Source: Hahella sp. (GTDB taxonomy: Bacteria; Pseudomonadota; Gammaproteobacteria; Pseudomonadales; Oleiphilaceae). From it: a stretch of DNA of 64,000 bases. The position numbers were made by a program, and so were the translations under genes. The notes beneath the pieces were generated by a model that saw only the letters and a list, made by a program, of their open reading frames with translations, had not been told where the DNA came from and did not search any database. Shown one piece after another: positions 26,882 to 36,250 of the stretch; position 1 is the stretch's first letter; the number at the start of each line of letters is the position of its first letter. The stretch is from NCBI GenBank assembly GCA_028280065.1, contig JANQMN010000004.1, forward strand, positions 289,469 through 353,468, given 5' to 3'.

Positions 26882-28348
26882 TTAGGAATACCCCAGGGCT
26901 TCCAAGCCGGAAGACGGTTTGGGTAACTCAAATTGAATTCGGATCTTTGCGCCGGTCGGCAGGTTGTCCTGGACGGTAATTTCGCCATGTAGCTGTTTCA
27001 CGCATTCAAGCACAATTGCCAAGCCCAGCCCGGTGCCCTTAGTTGATCCCTGACGCTTTGCCGCACCCTGGAAAAAAGGATTAAAAATGTTATCTCTTTC
27101 AGCTTCCGGAATACCGGGCCCCTGATCGGAGACCTCCAGCCACCAGTAACCCGATGACCGCCCCCAGCGAAGCTTTACTTCCGAGCCTTCAGGAGAAAAG
27201 TGCAAGGAATTGGACAACAAATTGGTCACTATCATTTCCAACAGCGTCGGCTCCGAAGTCACTTCCAGTGGATAGTCCGCAATGACCAGACGGATGTTGC
27301 GGGATTGACTCAGGCTGACAAAACTTCCGCCGGCCTTGTTGCAAACAGTCTGCACGTCAACTTTGTGCACAGGCTGCATTTCACCGATCCTGGCGCTGTT
27401 GAAATTCAACAATTGGGTAATCATTTCCTGCAGGCGACCGGCATTCTCGGTCAGTATCCCAACCACGTTTAATTGCTCCGCATTAAGCGGCCCGGGAATT
27501 TGCTCGTCCAACAGCGATCCGGCTTCGAAGATCGCCGCTAAAGGTGTCTTAAGTTCATGGGTAACATGCCGAAGCAGCCTGGTTTTCTGCGCTTCGATAG
27601 TTTTTAGCGTGACCCGCAGCCATTCGAGACGCGCCGCTAAGATGGTAAGTTCCTGGGGGCCGGTAAGCGTAATGGGTACTTCGAGGTCACTCTGCCCAAG
27701 CTTGCCAATTTCCAGAGAAAGCTGATTCATGGGTTTCGCGATCACATAAGCAAACAGAAACTGCAATCCCACGGAAAGCGGCAGAACCAGCAGACCCAAG
27801 ACTGCAAGCCAGAGCTGGGTTTGGCCGAAACGCTGTTTTTGCTGCGCCAGCGCGTCACTAAGCGCTTCCTGACTGATACTGCTGATGCCCGTCATAAGCG
27901 TTACGGCTTCAGAGAAAGTCTGGTTGAGTCGATTCAAGTCATCCGGCGACGGCTCCCCGTCATCCGGTAAAATCGAACCAACTTCCAATAACTGTTCCAG
28001 GCGCCTGACTTGCTGCTGCAATGCCGGTAATTTCACCGCGGCCACCAATGCGCTGGCGAGAGACTTCAGATTGGCATATTTTTCCTGGAAAATGGTAACC
28101 ATCCGGTCATCCCGGAGGACCGCGTACTGTCTGGCGGAACGCTCCAACTCCTTCACTTCATCGCGCAATTCGACCAACTGGCGGTTGACCGCAATCGAGG
28201 TGTCCAATAGCGATTGTTGCCGCTGATGCTGTTTCTCAATGGACCAAATCGCATAGCCCACCGCCCCCAGCAAAGGCAGGCTGGACAACAGGGTCCCCAA
28301 GATCCACTGACGGCTAAGTGGTATCGAATAGAAAAATGCAAGTGTCAT
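26882..28348 (-). CDS. glrK: Sensor histidine kinase, GlrK/QseE-like
   Basis: A 488-residue inner-membrane kinase: TM1 about 14-34, a ~150-residue helical periplasmic domain, TM2 about 180-205, HAMP, HisKA with HVTHELKTPLAAIF, and HATPase (NLLSNSLHFSPEG, DQGPGIPEAERD, GTGLGLAIV). It is the first gene of the leftward glrK-glrR pair. The stimulus is unknown; the E. coli relative responds to envelope or amino-sugar status. Confidence 0.88.
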   Translation of the reverse strand: MTLAFFYSIPLSRQWILGTLLSSLPLLGAVGYAIWSIEKQHQRQQSLLDTSIAVNRQLVELRDEVKELERSARQYAVLRDDRMVTIFQEKYANLKSLASALVAAVKLPALQQQVRRLEQLLEVGSILPDDGEPSPDDLNRLNQTFSEAVTLMTGISSISQEALSDALAQQKQRFGQTQLWLAVLGLLVLPLSVGLQFLFAYVIAKPMNQLSLEIGKLGQSDLEVPITLTGPQELTILAARLEWLRVTLKTIEAQKTRLLRHVTHELKTPLAAIFEAGSLLDEQIPGPLNAEQLNVVGILTENAGRLQEMITQLLNFNSARIGEMQPVHKVDVQTVCNKAGGSFVSLSQSRNIRLVIADYPLEVTSEPTLLEMIVTNLLSNSLHFSPEGSEVKLRWGRSSGYWWLEVSDQGPGIPEAERDNIFNPFFQGAAKRQGSTKGTGLGLAIVLECVKQLHGEITVQDNLPTGAKIRIQFELPKPSSGLEALGYS

Positions 28349-28461
28349 GACACGAAATTCTGGTTGACGGCATGGTTACTTAGCGCGGTATCGGAGCGAC
28401 AGCCCGCTACCATGGCGAAGTAACCATTCGCCTACCATAATCCTTTTTCATCAGTGCGCCT

Positions 28462-28483
28462 ATGGTTGCAATATGGCAACCAT
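28462..28483. promoter_or_regulatory. Dyad ATGGTTGC-N6-GCAACCAT upstream of glrK and the BON gene
   Basis: A perfect 8-base inverted repeat with a 6-base spacer in the 332-base divergent region 28349-28680. Further GTTGC/GCAAC motifs follow (GCAAC-CTTTTT-GTTGC at 28496-28511) and a GGCGAA/TTCGCC stem precedes it (28414-28432). This cluster of related half-sites looks like an operator array for divergent control. The binding protein is unknown. No gene was found in the gap. Confidence 0.4.
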
Positions 28484-28680
28484 GAGCGCAGCATTGCAAC
28501 CTTTTTGTTGCGACTCGGCAACGGCAGGACAATCTCTAAAAGGCACAAGGAATCGTAACAAACTGTTTTAAATAAAAAATTTATAAACTGGTCCGGAGTT
28601 TGAAGATAGTCACAAGGATGACGGCATGTTGACTATTACAAATCTTTGACAGGTAAAGCAGACTAAAGGGGAAGCTAACG

Positions 28681-28929
28681 ATGAAATTTCTTGGGCTTAC
28701 CATATTCCTCGGTACAGGGATATTCCTACTACACTTGATGCAGGCGCGGGAACTACAGGAGTCGTCCGTGACCGTCCACAAACCTCGCATCACCATTGAT
28801 GTAAAACACAATATCGCGACACTGGAAGGAAAGGTTGACTCTAATAAGGAATCCTTTCTAGCCGAGAGAGCGGCTCTCTCCATTGCCGGAATCGATTGGG
28901 TGGAAAACAAACTGGTTGTTGCAAATTAG
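28681..28929 (+). CDS. Small exported BON-domain-like protein
   Basis: An 82-residue protein with an N-terminal hydrophobic signal/anchor (about 3-20) and a single BON-like repeat: ITIDVKHNIATLEGKVDS, then a helix and AGIDWVENKLVV at the end. BON domains bind envelope components or lipids and are common in osmotic-stress proteins. It reads away from glrK across a dyad-rich intergenic region, so it is a candidate GlrR target (inference). Confidence 0.68.
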   Translation: MKFLGLTIFLGTGIFLLHLMQARELQESSVTVHKPRITIDVKHNIATLEGKVDSNKESFLAERAALSIAGIDWVENKLVVAN

Positions 28930-29048
28930 TTGTTGGGCTGAAAGCCAGGACGGCTCCGGTCATTCTTCCTAACGATATCGAGACATTCCGGAGCAAAAAC
29001 TAATTATCAAAAAAGTTAGTAAGCTGAACGTTGTTTCAGGGACAAGAC

Positions 29049-29065
29049 TTGCATAAAGTATGCAA
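29049..29065. promoter_or_regulatory. Palindrome TTGCATA-AAG-TATGCAA upstream of PA2779-like gene
   Basis: A perfect 7-base inverted repeat with a 3-base spacer, 41 bases before the start codon at 29107. Position and symmetry fit a dimeric repressor site; identity unknown. Confidence 0.35.
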
Positions 29066-29106
29066 ATGACAACCTCATTACACCATTGATGGAATAAACC
29101 GATCCA

Positions 29107-29514
29107 ATGAACAGCTTACTGACTTACAAGAAGACTATTGCCAGCCTGTTAGGTGCATTCGTATTTTTACTTGCCTTACCTGCCGGCCTGGCCCAGGCCG
29201 GCATGGTCAGCACCGAATCACAACTGGAAATCGCCAGCCAGTCGTATGACAAAGCGGTTATTCAGCAAAAATTGAAAGAACAAGAAGTGAAAGATGCCCT
29301 GATTTCCTGGGGAGTCGAACCTAATCAGGTCGAACAGCGCGTCGCCAATATGACCGCCGAAGAAATCGGCGAATTCAACCGACAGATGGACAGCATGGCC
29401 GCAGGCAGCGGCATTGTCGGCGCTGTGTTGTTTGTTTTTCTGATCCTGATTGTCTTGGACCTGTTGGGCACGACCAATATTTTCCCGGTGATTAAACCAA
29501 TCGACCAATACTGA
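29107..29514 (+). CDS. PA2779 family protein
   Basis: A 135-residue exported protein with a signal peptide (about 1-31, ending GLAQA), a helical charged middle (KLKEQEVKDALISWGVEPNQ) and a C-terminal membrane helix (GIVGAVLFVFLILIVLDLL). This is the PA2779 family, which is nearly always found just upstream of a PA2778-type peptidase. Here the pair is separated by eight bases. Function unknown; probably an inner-membrane partner of the peptidase. Confidence 0.85.
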   Translation: MNSLLTYKKTIASLLGAFVFLLALPAGLAQAGMVSTESQLEIASQSYDKAVIQQKLKEQEVKDALISWGVEPNQVEQRVANMTAEEIGEFNRQMDSMAAGSGIVGAVLFVFLILIVLDLLGTTNIFPVIKPIDQY

Positions 29515-29522
29515 TTTCAATC

Positions 29523-30527
29523 TTGTCGCTGAAGCTTTGGGCTTTACTCATCAGCCTGACATTGCTGTCGGGCTGCGCCGGCCTTTACCCACAGACAAAT
29601 GCCTTGTTGCAAAGCAAATGGGATACTCCGGCGCGAGTAGAGTTGACCGATGTGCCATTTTTTCCACAAACGGACTACCACTGCGGACCTGCGGCATTAG
29701 CCACATTACTGGTCTATCGGGGTGCCGAAACCGCCCCCGACCAGCTTGCTCCGCTGGTGTACGTGCCTGAAAAACAAGGCAGTTTTCAACTGGAGATCAT
29801 TGCGGCGGCGCGTTCGTACGGATTCGCGCCTTACCGGATTAAGCCAGCGTTGGCCACGATCTTGGCAGAACTCGCAGACGATAACCCGGTGCTGATTATG
29901 CAAAATCTTGGTTCAGCCTGGTTTCCTTCTTGGCACTATGCGGTTGTTGTCGGCTATAACCTCGACGAACAGTTCTTTGTCTTACGTTCCGGACAGGACG
30001 AGCGTCACGAAGTGCGTTTCACTACCCTGGAAAGAACCTGGCAAGGGGCAAACCATTGGGGATTGGTTATTACTAAGCCGCAACGGGTTCCGGCGACAGC
30101 GGAACCGGTTACCTGGCTGGAACTACTCCAGACGTTTGTGCAAAAAGACCAAGGCGAAAACGCGTTGGCCGGCTACGTTGCCGCGACACGGCGTTGGCCG
30201 GATGAGCCACTGGTCTGGTTTGGTCAGGGGAATCTGCAGTTTGCCCAACAGGATTTTTACTCGGCCAAAGCCAGCTTTCAAAAAGCCATCGAAATTAATC
30301 CCGAAAGCTCTGCCGGATGGAACAACCTGGCATATACGCTGGCGAAACTCGGCTGCCAATCCGCGTCACAGGCACTGCAATGCGCGGATTACCATAATCA
30401 TAACCAACAGGTGGATATTGCCTCTTCAGAGCGAGACATTTCATACCTGCTGTTTCAGAGTCGTACGGCGGACTCCGAACCTGATCGCAATTGCCGAATT
30501 CCGCGCCTCTGTTCACAAGGTCCATAG
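29523..30527 (+). CDS. PA2778 family C39-like cysteine peptidase lipoprotein with TPR
   Basis: A 334-residue protein with a lipoprotein signal (lipobox LLSGC, Cys18), a C39-like peptidase domain (catalytic Cys in TDYHCGPAALATLL, His in SWHYAVVVGYN) and a C-terminal TPR region (FYSAKASFQKAIEINPES). The only plausible start is TTG at 29523 since it leads straight into the signal sequence; the ribosome site is weak, suggesting coupling to PA2779. Family members are predicted to process or bind a partner, but none is proven. Confidence 0.83.
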   Translation: MSLKLWALLISLTLLSGCAGLYPQTNALLQSKWDTPARVELTDVPFFPQTDYHCGPAALATLLVYRGAETAPDQLAPLVYVPEKQGSFQLEIIAAARSYGFAPYRIKPALATILAELADDNPVLIMQNLGSAWFPSWHYAVVVGYNLDEQFFVLRSGQDERHEVRFTTLERTWQGANHWGLVITKPQRVPATAEPVTWLELLQTFVQKDQGENALAGYVAATRRWPDEPLVWFGQGNLQFAQQDFYSAKASFQKAIEINPESSAGWNNLAYTLAKLGCQSASQALQCADYHNHNQQVDIASSERDISYLLFQSRTADSEPDRNCRIPRLCSQGP

Positions 30528-30599
30528 CCATGCTCTGCAGTAACTGCCGTTTGTATCTACAATAAACGTCCAGGAGCCATTTTTTCCACGGATTTCCGC

Positions 30600-31835
30600 A
30601 TGACCGCGACTGCGTTTTTACTCGAACACTGGACCCTTCTCACAATTCCTGTCATCAGTTCTCTAGTGGGTTACACCACCAACTGGCTGGCAGTAAAAAT
30701 GATGATGTACCCGATTGAGTTCCACGGCACGGGACCGGTCGGGTGGCAGGGAGTGATCCCCGCAAATGCCAATAAGATGGCAAACCTCGTGGTAGAACAC
30801 AGCTTAAAACGGGTACTCACTCAAGAAGAGTTAATCAGCCGAATTGAGGCAAATGAGCTGATCGACGCCATGAATGACCGGCTCGACCCGCTGGTGGAAG
30901 ACCTGGTGGACGATGTCATGACCCAAACCTCCAACTATGGCATTCATGTCAGCCACTTTTTCTGGAGTGCCTCGCCGGTCTGGTTAAAGACCAAAGTGTA
31001 CAAAGAAGTTCGGCGCAGCATTCCCGAAGTGGTTGAAAAAATCATCGAAGATTTAAAAGGCGACGTCGACGAACTGGTCGATATCAATGAAATCATCGTC
31101 GAAAAACTGGGCAATAACAAAGAAATGCTGGTGGATGTGTTCTACCAATCCTGCAAAAAAGAGTTCCGGTTTATCCAGAATAGCGGCCTCTACTTCGGCT
31201 TTCCGCTTGGCGTGCCGGTAATGTTTATCTGGCACTTTTTTCCGGTTTGGTGGCTGCTGCCGCTATTCGGCCTATCTGTCGGCTATATCACCAACTTGTT
31301 GGCTTTGTATCTGGTGCAAAAACCCCTGAATCCGAAGAGAATCGGTCCTTTCGTCATTCAAGGGTCATTTATTAAACGGCAAAAAGAAGTTTCAGCATTT
31401 TACGGAGAGCTGTTTGCCACCAAACTAATCAATGCGGAAGTCTTAGTCGGCGAAATTCTTAAAAGTCAGTTTGCGATGGCACACATCCGGGACATTATCC
31501 TCAAGGAAGTAAACCGTGCCGTCGAAGCGTCCCAGGGCTCCTTCAAGCCGATTACCGTGCTATCCATGGGTCCCAAAGAGTACGAGAAAATCGGCCAGAT
31601 CATCACCGATATCACCATCCGCGAAGTCCGCCACCCGGACAAACATTCCCTGGCGTATATGGACAGGGCCATGGCTATTGAGCCCACTGTCGCAGAGCGA
31701 GTGGGTAACCTGCCGCCAGAGGAATTCTACGAACTTTTGCATCCCATCATTGAAGAGGACGAATGGAAGTTGATAGCTGTGGGTGCAGCCTTGGGACTAG
31801 TCGCGGGAATCTGCCAGTGGTTGGTGTTGACTTAG
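30600..31835 (+). CDS. DUF445 family membrane protein
   Basis: A 411-residue protein starting with a membrane helix (LLTIPVISSLVGYTTNWLAV), with a second hydrophobic pair around 205-240 (VPVMFIWHFFPVWWLLPLFG, then SVGYITNLLALYLV) and a C-terminal helix. The GYxTNxLA motif occurs twice, indicating an internal duplication typical of DUF445. Long helical domains lie between. Function is unknown. It follows the PA2778 gene by 72 bases and may share its transcript. Confidence 0.82.
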   Translation: MTATAFLLEHWTLLTIPVISSLVGYTTNWLAVKMMMYPIEFHGTGPVGWQGVIPANANKMANLVVEHSLKRVLTQEELISRIEANELIDAMNDRLDPLVEDLVDDVMTQTSNYGIHVSHFFWSASPVWLKTKVYKEVRRSIPEVVEKIIEDLKGDVDELVDINEIIVEKLGNNKEMLVDVFYQSCKKEFRFIQNSGLYFGFPLGVPVMFIWHFFPVWWLLPLFGLSVGYITNLLALYLVQKPLNPKRIGPFVIQGSFIKRQKEVSAFYGELFATKLINAEVLVGEILKSQFAMAHIRDIILKEVNRAVEASQGSFKPITVLSMGPKEYEKIGQIITDITIREVRHPDKHSLAYMDRAMAIEPTVAERVGNLPPEEFYELLHPIIEEDEWKLIAVGAALGLVAGICQWLVLT

Positions 31836-31941
31836 ACCGATTGCACCTCACCAAAGAAGTGGTCGCCATTAGTAACCATGGGCGGTATAAAGCAGCATCA
31901 AACAACCGGGGGGTGACACCATGGGCATGGTGAAAAAAGTA

Positions 31942-33177
31942 TTACCGCCCCAGGGCGCTAAGCGTTTCATGCGCCCACAGGCCACCTTCAAAATGGGCGA
32001 TGAAGATTTGTTGTCGTTTGTCTTTGGGTAAGCGGCCAATGGGCTCCAGGGTGTTGCTTTCGACATCGAACACCTGGTTCAAGGTTTCGCCGATTGCGCC
32101 TTCCTGCAGTAATACGGCGTGTTTAACTTCCCGCCCCAAGTTGATTTGTGCGAGCGCCACTCCCTGATCAACCTCCAATAACCGATCAATGCCGGACAGG
32201 AGTCCGGCCATGAAGTACTTTTCCGGGGCTACACTTTTCGCCAATTCCGCATAGCGTTCACAAGCCCGCGCCCTGGTTAACAGCAATCGCAGGTATTCTG
32301 TTTTCTTTTCATCCGCCGAGGTAAGCAATATCAACAATGCCCACTTTTTCAACTGGGTCAGGCCAAGGTAGACAATGGCCTCTTTAATGTCCTCCACTTT
32401 ACGATTCAGACGGCAGGCGGGGCTGTTCAATACCCGCAACAGCTGATAAACGAATCGCGGCTCATTGGCGACTGTCCGAGCCAGATCATCCATGCTGATA
32501 TCCTCCTGCTGAACTTTTTTAAGCACTTGAAGGATGCCTTGGTAGCTAGCTTTTACTTTCTTGCCGAACACTTTGTCCGGCACTACCAGGTAATAACCCT
32601 GAAACAGGTCAAAGCCTGCTTCCCGGCATTGTAGAAAAACGGTCTTATCCCCGATTCTTTCGGCGATGAGTTTGCAGTGGTCTTTGTCCAGGTTGCGGGT
32701 CTTCTCCAGTATGGTTTCCAGCGGCTCTTGAAGAAGATCGACTTTGATAAAATCAAGATAAGGAATCAATTCATTGTATTTCGGTTCAAACCCATAGTTT
32801 CGCAACGAAAACTTGAAACTCCGCCGGCGCCAAGCCGAAACTGCCTGGATCAGTTTATCGTCAACGCGCATTCCTGTCTGGATCTCCAAAACAACTGCCG
32901 CAGGATCAACCGAAAGTTGCTTGCCGGAAACAAGAAAATCACGAGACACACTGACAAACAAAGGCTGCTGCAGGGAGCGATATTGCTCATTGATGCTGCC
33001 GCAGAGTCCTTCCACCAACTTATCGTCAAGGGCAAATCCCAGCTTTTCATCCCGAAACTTATCCGGATCGTGCAACAACAACTCATAGCCGTATAGATGA
33101 CTGTTGATGTCATAAATCGGCTGCCGTGCAGCTAAAGCCTCAGCAAATGCGGGGGCGATAAGAGGATCGTTATCCAT
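31942..33177 (-). CDS. Degenerate-EAL / HDOD domain protein (YuxH-type)
   Basis: About 411 residues. The N-terminal half is EAL-like (RQPIYDINSHLYGYELLL, IKVDLLQEPL, KTVFLQCREAGFDLFQGYY) but the EAL signature reads ELL, and several acidic metal ligands are not evident, so c-di-GMP hydrolysis is doubtful. The C-terminal half is an HDOD domain (ARTVANEPRFVYQLLRVLNS). Such proteins act as signalling scaffolds. I take the ATG at 33177; a GTG at 33195 would add six residues, and neither has a good ribosome site. Confidence 0.82.
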   Translation of the reverse strand: MDNDPLIAPAFAEALAARQPIYDINSHLYGYELLLHDPDKFRDEKLGFALDDKLVEGLCGSINEQYRSLQQPLFVSVSRDFLVSGKQLSVDPAAVVLEIQTGMRVDDKLIQAVSAWRRRSFKFSLRNYGFEPKYNELIPYLDFIKVDLLQEPLETILEKTRNLDKDHCKLIAERIGDKTVFLQCREAGFDLFQGYYLVVPDKVFGKKVKASYQGILQVLKKVQQEDISMDDLARTVANEPRFVYQLLRVLNSPACRLNRKVEDIKEAIVYLGLTQLKKWALLILLTSADEKKTEYLRLLLTRARACERYAELAKSVAPEKYFMAGLLSGIDRLLEVDQGVALAQINLGREVKHAVLLQEGAIGETLNQVFDVESNTLEPIGRLPKDKRQQIFIAHFEGGLWAHETLSALGR

Positions 33178-33513
33178 ATTCGTTACTTTAGGCACTATTC
33201 GGTGGTTACGGCATGGGCAGGAAAAACCAGAAACCGTTAATAAATCACTAAAACGAAATTTTTAACTGGCTACAATTACCAAAACTATATAAGCCAATAA
33301 CGGGTATTCTTCAATTACCGGCTTTTAACGAATCACACCCAATTGCAAGAATAGAGAAGCGATCCTTCGCCAAAATCAGATAAGATCAATGGAACGCCCC
33401 CGAACTTCTTCGAAAAAGTATTTGCCGGAATTTTATGGCAGACAAATTCTTCAGGCGCATATACTTAACCCGAAAATTCGGCGTGACCCCATAAAACCGC
33501 AGGTGAGTAAACC
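33178..33513. other. AT-rich divergent intergenic region
   Basis: This gap between the leftward EAL-like/HDOD gene and the rightward GMC oxidoreductase should hold both promoters. It is AT-rich, especially 33240-33300. I see no convincing operator, RNA or coding remnant. A GGTGAG ribosome site (33503-33508) serves the downstream gene. Confidence 0.4.
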
Positions 33514-35133
33514 ATGGTAGAAGAACAGGTTGATTATATCGTCGTCGGCGCAGGCTCGGGAGGATGTGTTATTGCCAGTCGCCTAACCGAAGACCCCGGC
33601 ATCTCCGTGTGCCTGTTGGAAGCCGGTAAGCCGGACAAGAATATCCTCATTCATGCCCCTGCGGGCTGTGCAGCCATGCTGCCCACCAAAATGAACAACT
33701 GGGCTTATCACACGATACCGCAAAAAGGCTTAAACGGCCGCCGTGGCTACCAGCCAAGAGGCAAAACCCTGGGCGGCAGCAGCTCGATTAATGCGATGAT
33801 GTATGCCCGCGGACATCGCTGGGATTACGATCATTGGGAAAGCCTGGGCAATCCGGGATGGTCTTATGAGGCTTTGCTGCCTTATTTCAAGAAATCGGAA
33901 CACAACGAAACGCATAAAGGCGAGTTTCATGGGCAAGGCGGTCCGCTCAATATCGCGGAATTGGTCAGCCCCAGCTGCCTGAATCCGTTATTTATTCAAG
34001 CCTGTGCCGCCAACGGGATTCCGCACAATCCCGACGTCAACGGTGCTGAGCAGTTCGGCGCAATGCAAACCCAGGTTAATCAAAAAGGCGGGGAAAGACA
34101 CAGCGTCGCTAAAGCCTATCTCACGCCAAATCTGAATCGGCGAAACCTCCAGGTTAAAACCCAGATATTGGTTTCAAGAATTCTTCTGGAAAATAATTGT
34201 GCTACGGGTATCGAATTTCTCGAAAACGGTCAGCTTAAAACCTTGAAAGCCCGCAAGGAAATCGTGCTTTGCGGCGGCGCTTTCGGAACTCCGCAGCTCC
34301 TGATGTTATCCGGCGTCGGTCCACAACAGCATTTGCGGGAAAAAGGTATCAAGCCTATGTTAGACCTGCCCGGCGTAGGCGAGAATCTGCAGGATCATCC
34401 CGATATCGTGCATACCTACCGAACGCCTTCAGATACAGACACCTTCGGCTACTCGATTCGCGGCAGTTTGGCGATGGCGAAAGCAATTCCGCAGTACATG
34501 ATGAAACGGCGGGGCAAAATTACCAGTAACTTTGCCGAAGGTATCGCGTTCGCCAAGTCTGAGGCCGAGCTAGAGATACCGGACTTAGAACTGGTGTTTG
34601 TGGTCGGCATTGTCGACGACCATAACCGCAAACTGCATTTGGGGCATGGCTACAGTTGCCATGTCACCTTGCTCAGACCGAAAAGCCGGGGATGGGTCAA
34701 ACTGATGAGTGCAAATCCCACTGAACCGCCATTGATACACCCAAATTTCCTGGGCGAAGACGAGGACTTACAGACACTGATGAAAGGCTGGCACTTGCAA
34801 AAACGCATCCTGGAATCCAAACCCTTCGACCCAATTCGCCGCGATCCCTTGTACCCGGTGGATGCCGCAGACCCGCAAGCGGTGATCGACGATATCCGGA
34901 ATCGTACAGATACCCAGTACCATCCCGTCGGCACCTGCAAAATGGGTCCGGATAGCGATCCACTTGCGGTCGTCGACCATCAACTCCGAGTACGCGGCAT
35001 CGCCAATCTGCGAATCGCCGACGCCTCCATCATGCCAACGCTTATTGGCGGAAACACGAATGCGCCGACTGTCGCGATTGCCGAAAAAGCCGTAGACATG
35101 ATGAAAGAAAAATTGCCCCATATGTCGAATTGA
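33514..35133 (+). CDS. GMC family FAD-dependent alcohol/choline dehydrogenase-like oxidoreductase
   Basis: A 539-residue GMC oxidoreductase. The FAD-binding loop is VVGAGSGGCVIASRL at about 9-23; GMC signature 1 is RGKTLGGSSSINAMMYARG (about 82-100) and signature 2 is GAFGTPQLLMLSGVG (about 255-270). The active-site His/Asn lie in YHPVGTCKMG and GGNTNAPTVAIAEK near the C-terminus. Closest characterised types are AlkJ-like alcohol dehydrogenases and choline dehydrogenase (BetA); no betaine genes adjoin, so an alkanol or diol substrate is the better guess. It stands alone. Confidence 0.9.
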   Translation: MVEEQVDYIVVGAGSGGCVIASRLTEDPGISVCLLEAGKPDKNILIHAPAGCAAMLPTKMNNWAYHTIPQKGLNGRRGYQPRGKTLGGSSSINAMMYARGHRWDYDHWESLGNPGWSYEALLPYFKKSEHNETHKGEFHGQGGPLNIAELVSPSCLNPLFIQACAANGIPHNPDVNGAEQFGAMQTQVNQKGGERHSVAKAYLTPNLNRRNLQVKTQILVSRILLENNCATGIEFLENGQLKTLKARKEIVLCGGAFGTPQLLMLSGVGPQQHLREKGIKPMLDLPGVGENLQDHPDIVHTYRTPSDTDTFGYSIRGSLAMAKAIPQYMMKRRGKITSNFAEGIAFAKSEAELEIPDLELVFVVGIVDDHNRKLHLGHGYSCHVTLLRPKSRGWVKLMSANPTEPPLIHPNFLGEDEDLQTLMKGWHLQKRILESKPFDPIRRDPLYPVDAADPQAVIDDIRNRTDTQYHPVGTCKMGPDSDPLAVVDHQLRVRGIANLRIADASIMPTLIGGNTNAPTVAIAEKAVDMMKEKLPHMSN

Positions 35134-35417
35134 CAAAACTGGAACAGCAAAAATTGCAACAACTTGTTTTAGATCAATATTACTATTTGGTAATTAATGA
35201 CAATTGCCGGTGCTTACAACACGCCTGTTTATTCCTTGGAACGGCAGGTAACTAAAACACCGGAAATCACTGCGTGCATGTTTGGCAGATTTACTACGAC
35301 CGAAACATCAGTCATTAAATTAACAACCCTCTATCTAACCAGACCTTGTATGGCTTCGGATAAATCCCAAGCTTCCGCGTGAATTTCTTATAACGAAAAG
35401 ACAGTGCGCACCTTACG

Positions 35418-35440
35418 AATGACCTCTTTAAAAGGTCATT
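35418..35440. promoter_or_regulatory. Stem-loop upstream of ompW
   Basis: AATGACCT / AGGTCATT with a 7-base loop forms a perfect stem 40 bases before the ompW start, in the ~345-base gap 35134-35479. It could be an operator or a 5' leader hairpin. The ATCAA-type half-sites near 35171-35180 recall FNR sites, but no full TTGAT-N4-ATCAA is present. The gap holds no gene I can support. Confidence 0.4.
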
Positions 35441-35479
35441 GCTGTAAAGGTTTCAGCACGCACAACACTGGAGCAGTCC

Positions 35480-36229
35480 ATGAAAAAGCTTACCATTTTG
35501 AGTCTAGGTCTTATTACTTCCTTATCTTCCATCCAGGCAATCGGCTATGAAAAAGCGGACATTGTTCTTCGCGGTGGACCGGTACAGGTTACCCCTCAAG
35601 AATCCAGCGATGATATTCGCATCACCAATCCGGCGTTAGGCGACTCAGCCGGCGCGAAGGTCGGCGTTACCAACGATACGCAACTTGGAATTACCGCGAG
35701 TTATTTTGTGATGGACAATGTCGCGGTCGAGCTGCTGGCGGCCACGCCGTTTACTCATGATATTACTGCAGGCGGTGTACTTGCAGGCGCTGGTAAAATC
35801 GGTGAAACCAAGCATTTACCCCCCACCCTTTCCGCACATTACTATCCATTAGGTGCAGACAGCAAATTCCAACCTTATATCGGCGGTGGATTGAATTACA
35901 CGATCTTCTTCGAAGAATCGACCACTTCTACACTAAATAACGCTGGCACTATAGACGCCTTAGCGCAATTGGCAGGAGCGGATGCAGGCACGGTCACTTC
36001 CGTTTCCGGCCAGGAGCTGGAATTGGATCCTTCTTTCGGACTTTCTGTCCAGGTCGGCGCCGATTATCAAATCACCGACAACATCGCCATTAACGCCGCG
36101 GTATGGTGGATTGATATCGGCACCACCGGCACTGTTAAATCAGAGACGAATATCGGTCAGGTCACAGCCAAAGTGGATGTGGATATTGACCCGATTGTGG
36201 TATTTCTTGGGGCTAGTTATAAGTTCTAA
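35480..36229 (+). CDS. ompW: OmpW family outer-membrane protein
   Basis: A 249-residue protein with a signal peptide (about 1-20, ending IQAIG), the OmpW N-terminal segment ADIVLRGGPVQVTPQ, the barrel strand QLGITASYFVMDNVAVELLA, then TKHLPPTLSAHYYPLG and YIGGGLNYTIFF, and the terminal Phe of YKF. OmpW forms an 8-stranded barrel with a lateral hydrophobic channel. It is somewhat longer than the usual ~210 residues because of an insert around 150-180. A terminator hairpin follows. Confidence 0.93.
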   Translation: MKKLTILSLGLITSLSSIQAIGYEKADIVLRGGPVQVTPQESSDDIRITNPALGDSAGAKVGVTNDTQLGITASYFVMDNVAVELLAATPFTHDITAGGVLAGAGKIGETKHLPPTLSAHYYPLGADSKFQPYIGGGLNYTIFFEESTTSTLNNAGTIDALAQLAGADAGTVTSVSGQELELDPSFGLSVQVGADYQITDNIAINAAVWWIDIGTTGTVKSETNIGQVTAKVDVDIDPIVVFLGASYKF

Positions 36230-36250
36230 ATTGAGTTGATCGTTAGCAAC

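Noticed and set aside
28589..28604. A sigma-54-like promoter (TGGTCCG-N4-TTGA) upstream of the BON gene
   Set aside because: The essential GC of the -12 element is GA and the -24 element is imperfect, so it does not meet the consensus even though a sigma-54 regulator is encoded next door.
28953..28994. GCTCCGG/CCGGAGC inverted repeat after the BON gene as a terminator
   Set aside because: The loop is 28 bases long and no T-tract follows.
35160..35200. FNR box upstream of ompW
   Set aside because: Only ATCAA-type half-sites are present; the full TTGAT-N4-ATCAA pattern is not found.
35197..35382. A 61-codon open frame between the GMC oxidoreductase and ompW genes
   Set aside because: No ribosome site, no recognisable motif, and composition like non-coding DNA; treated as chance.
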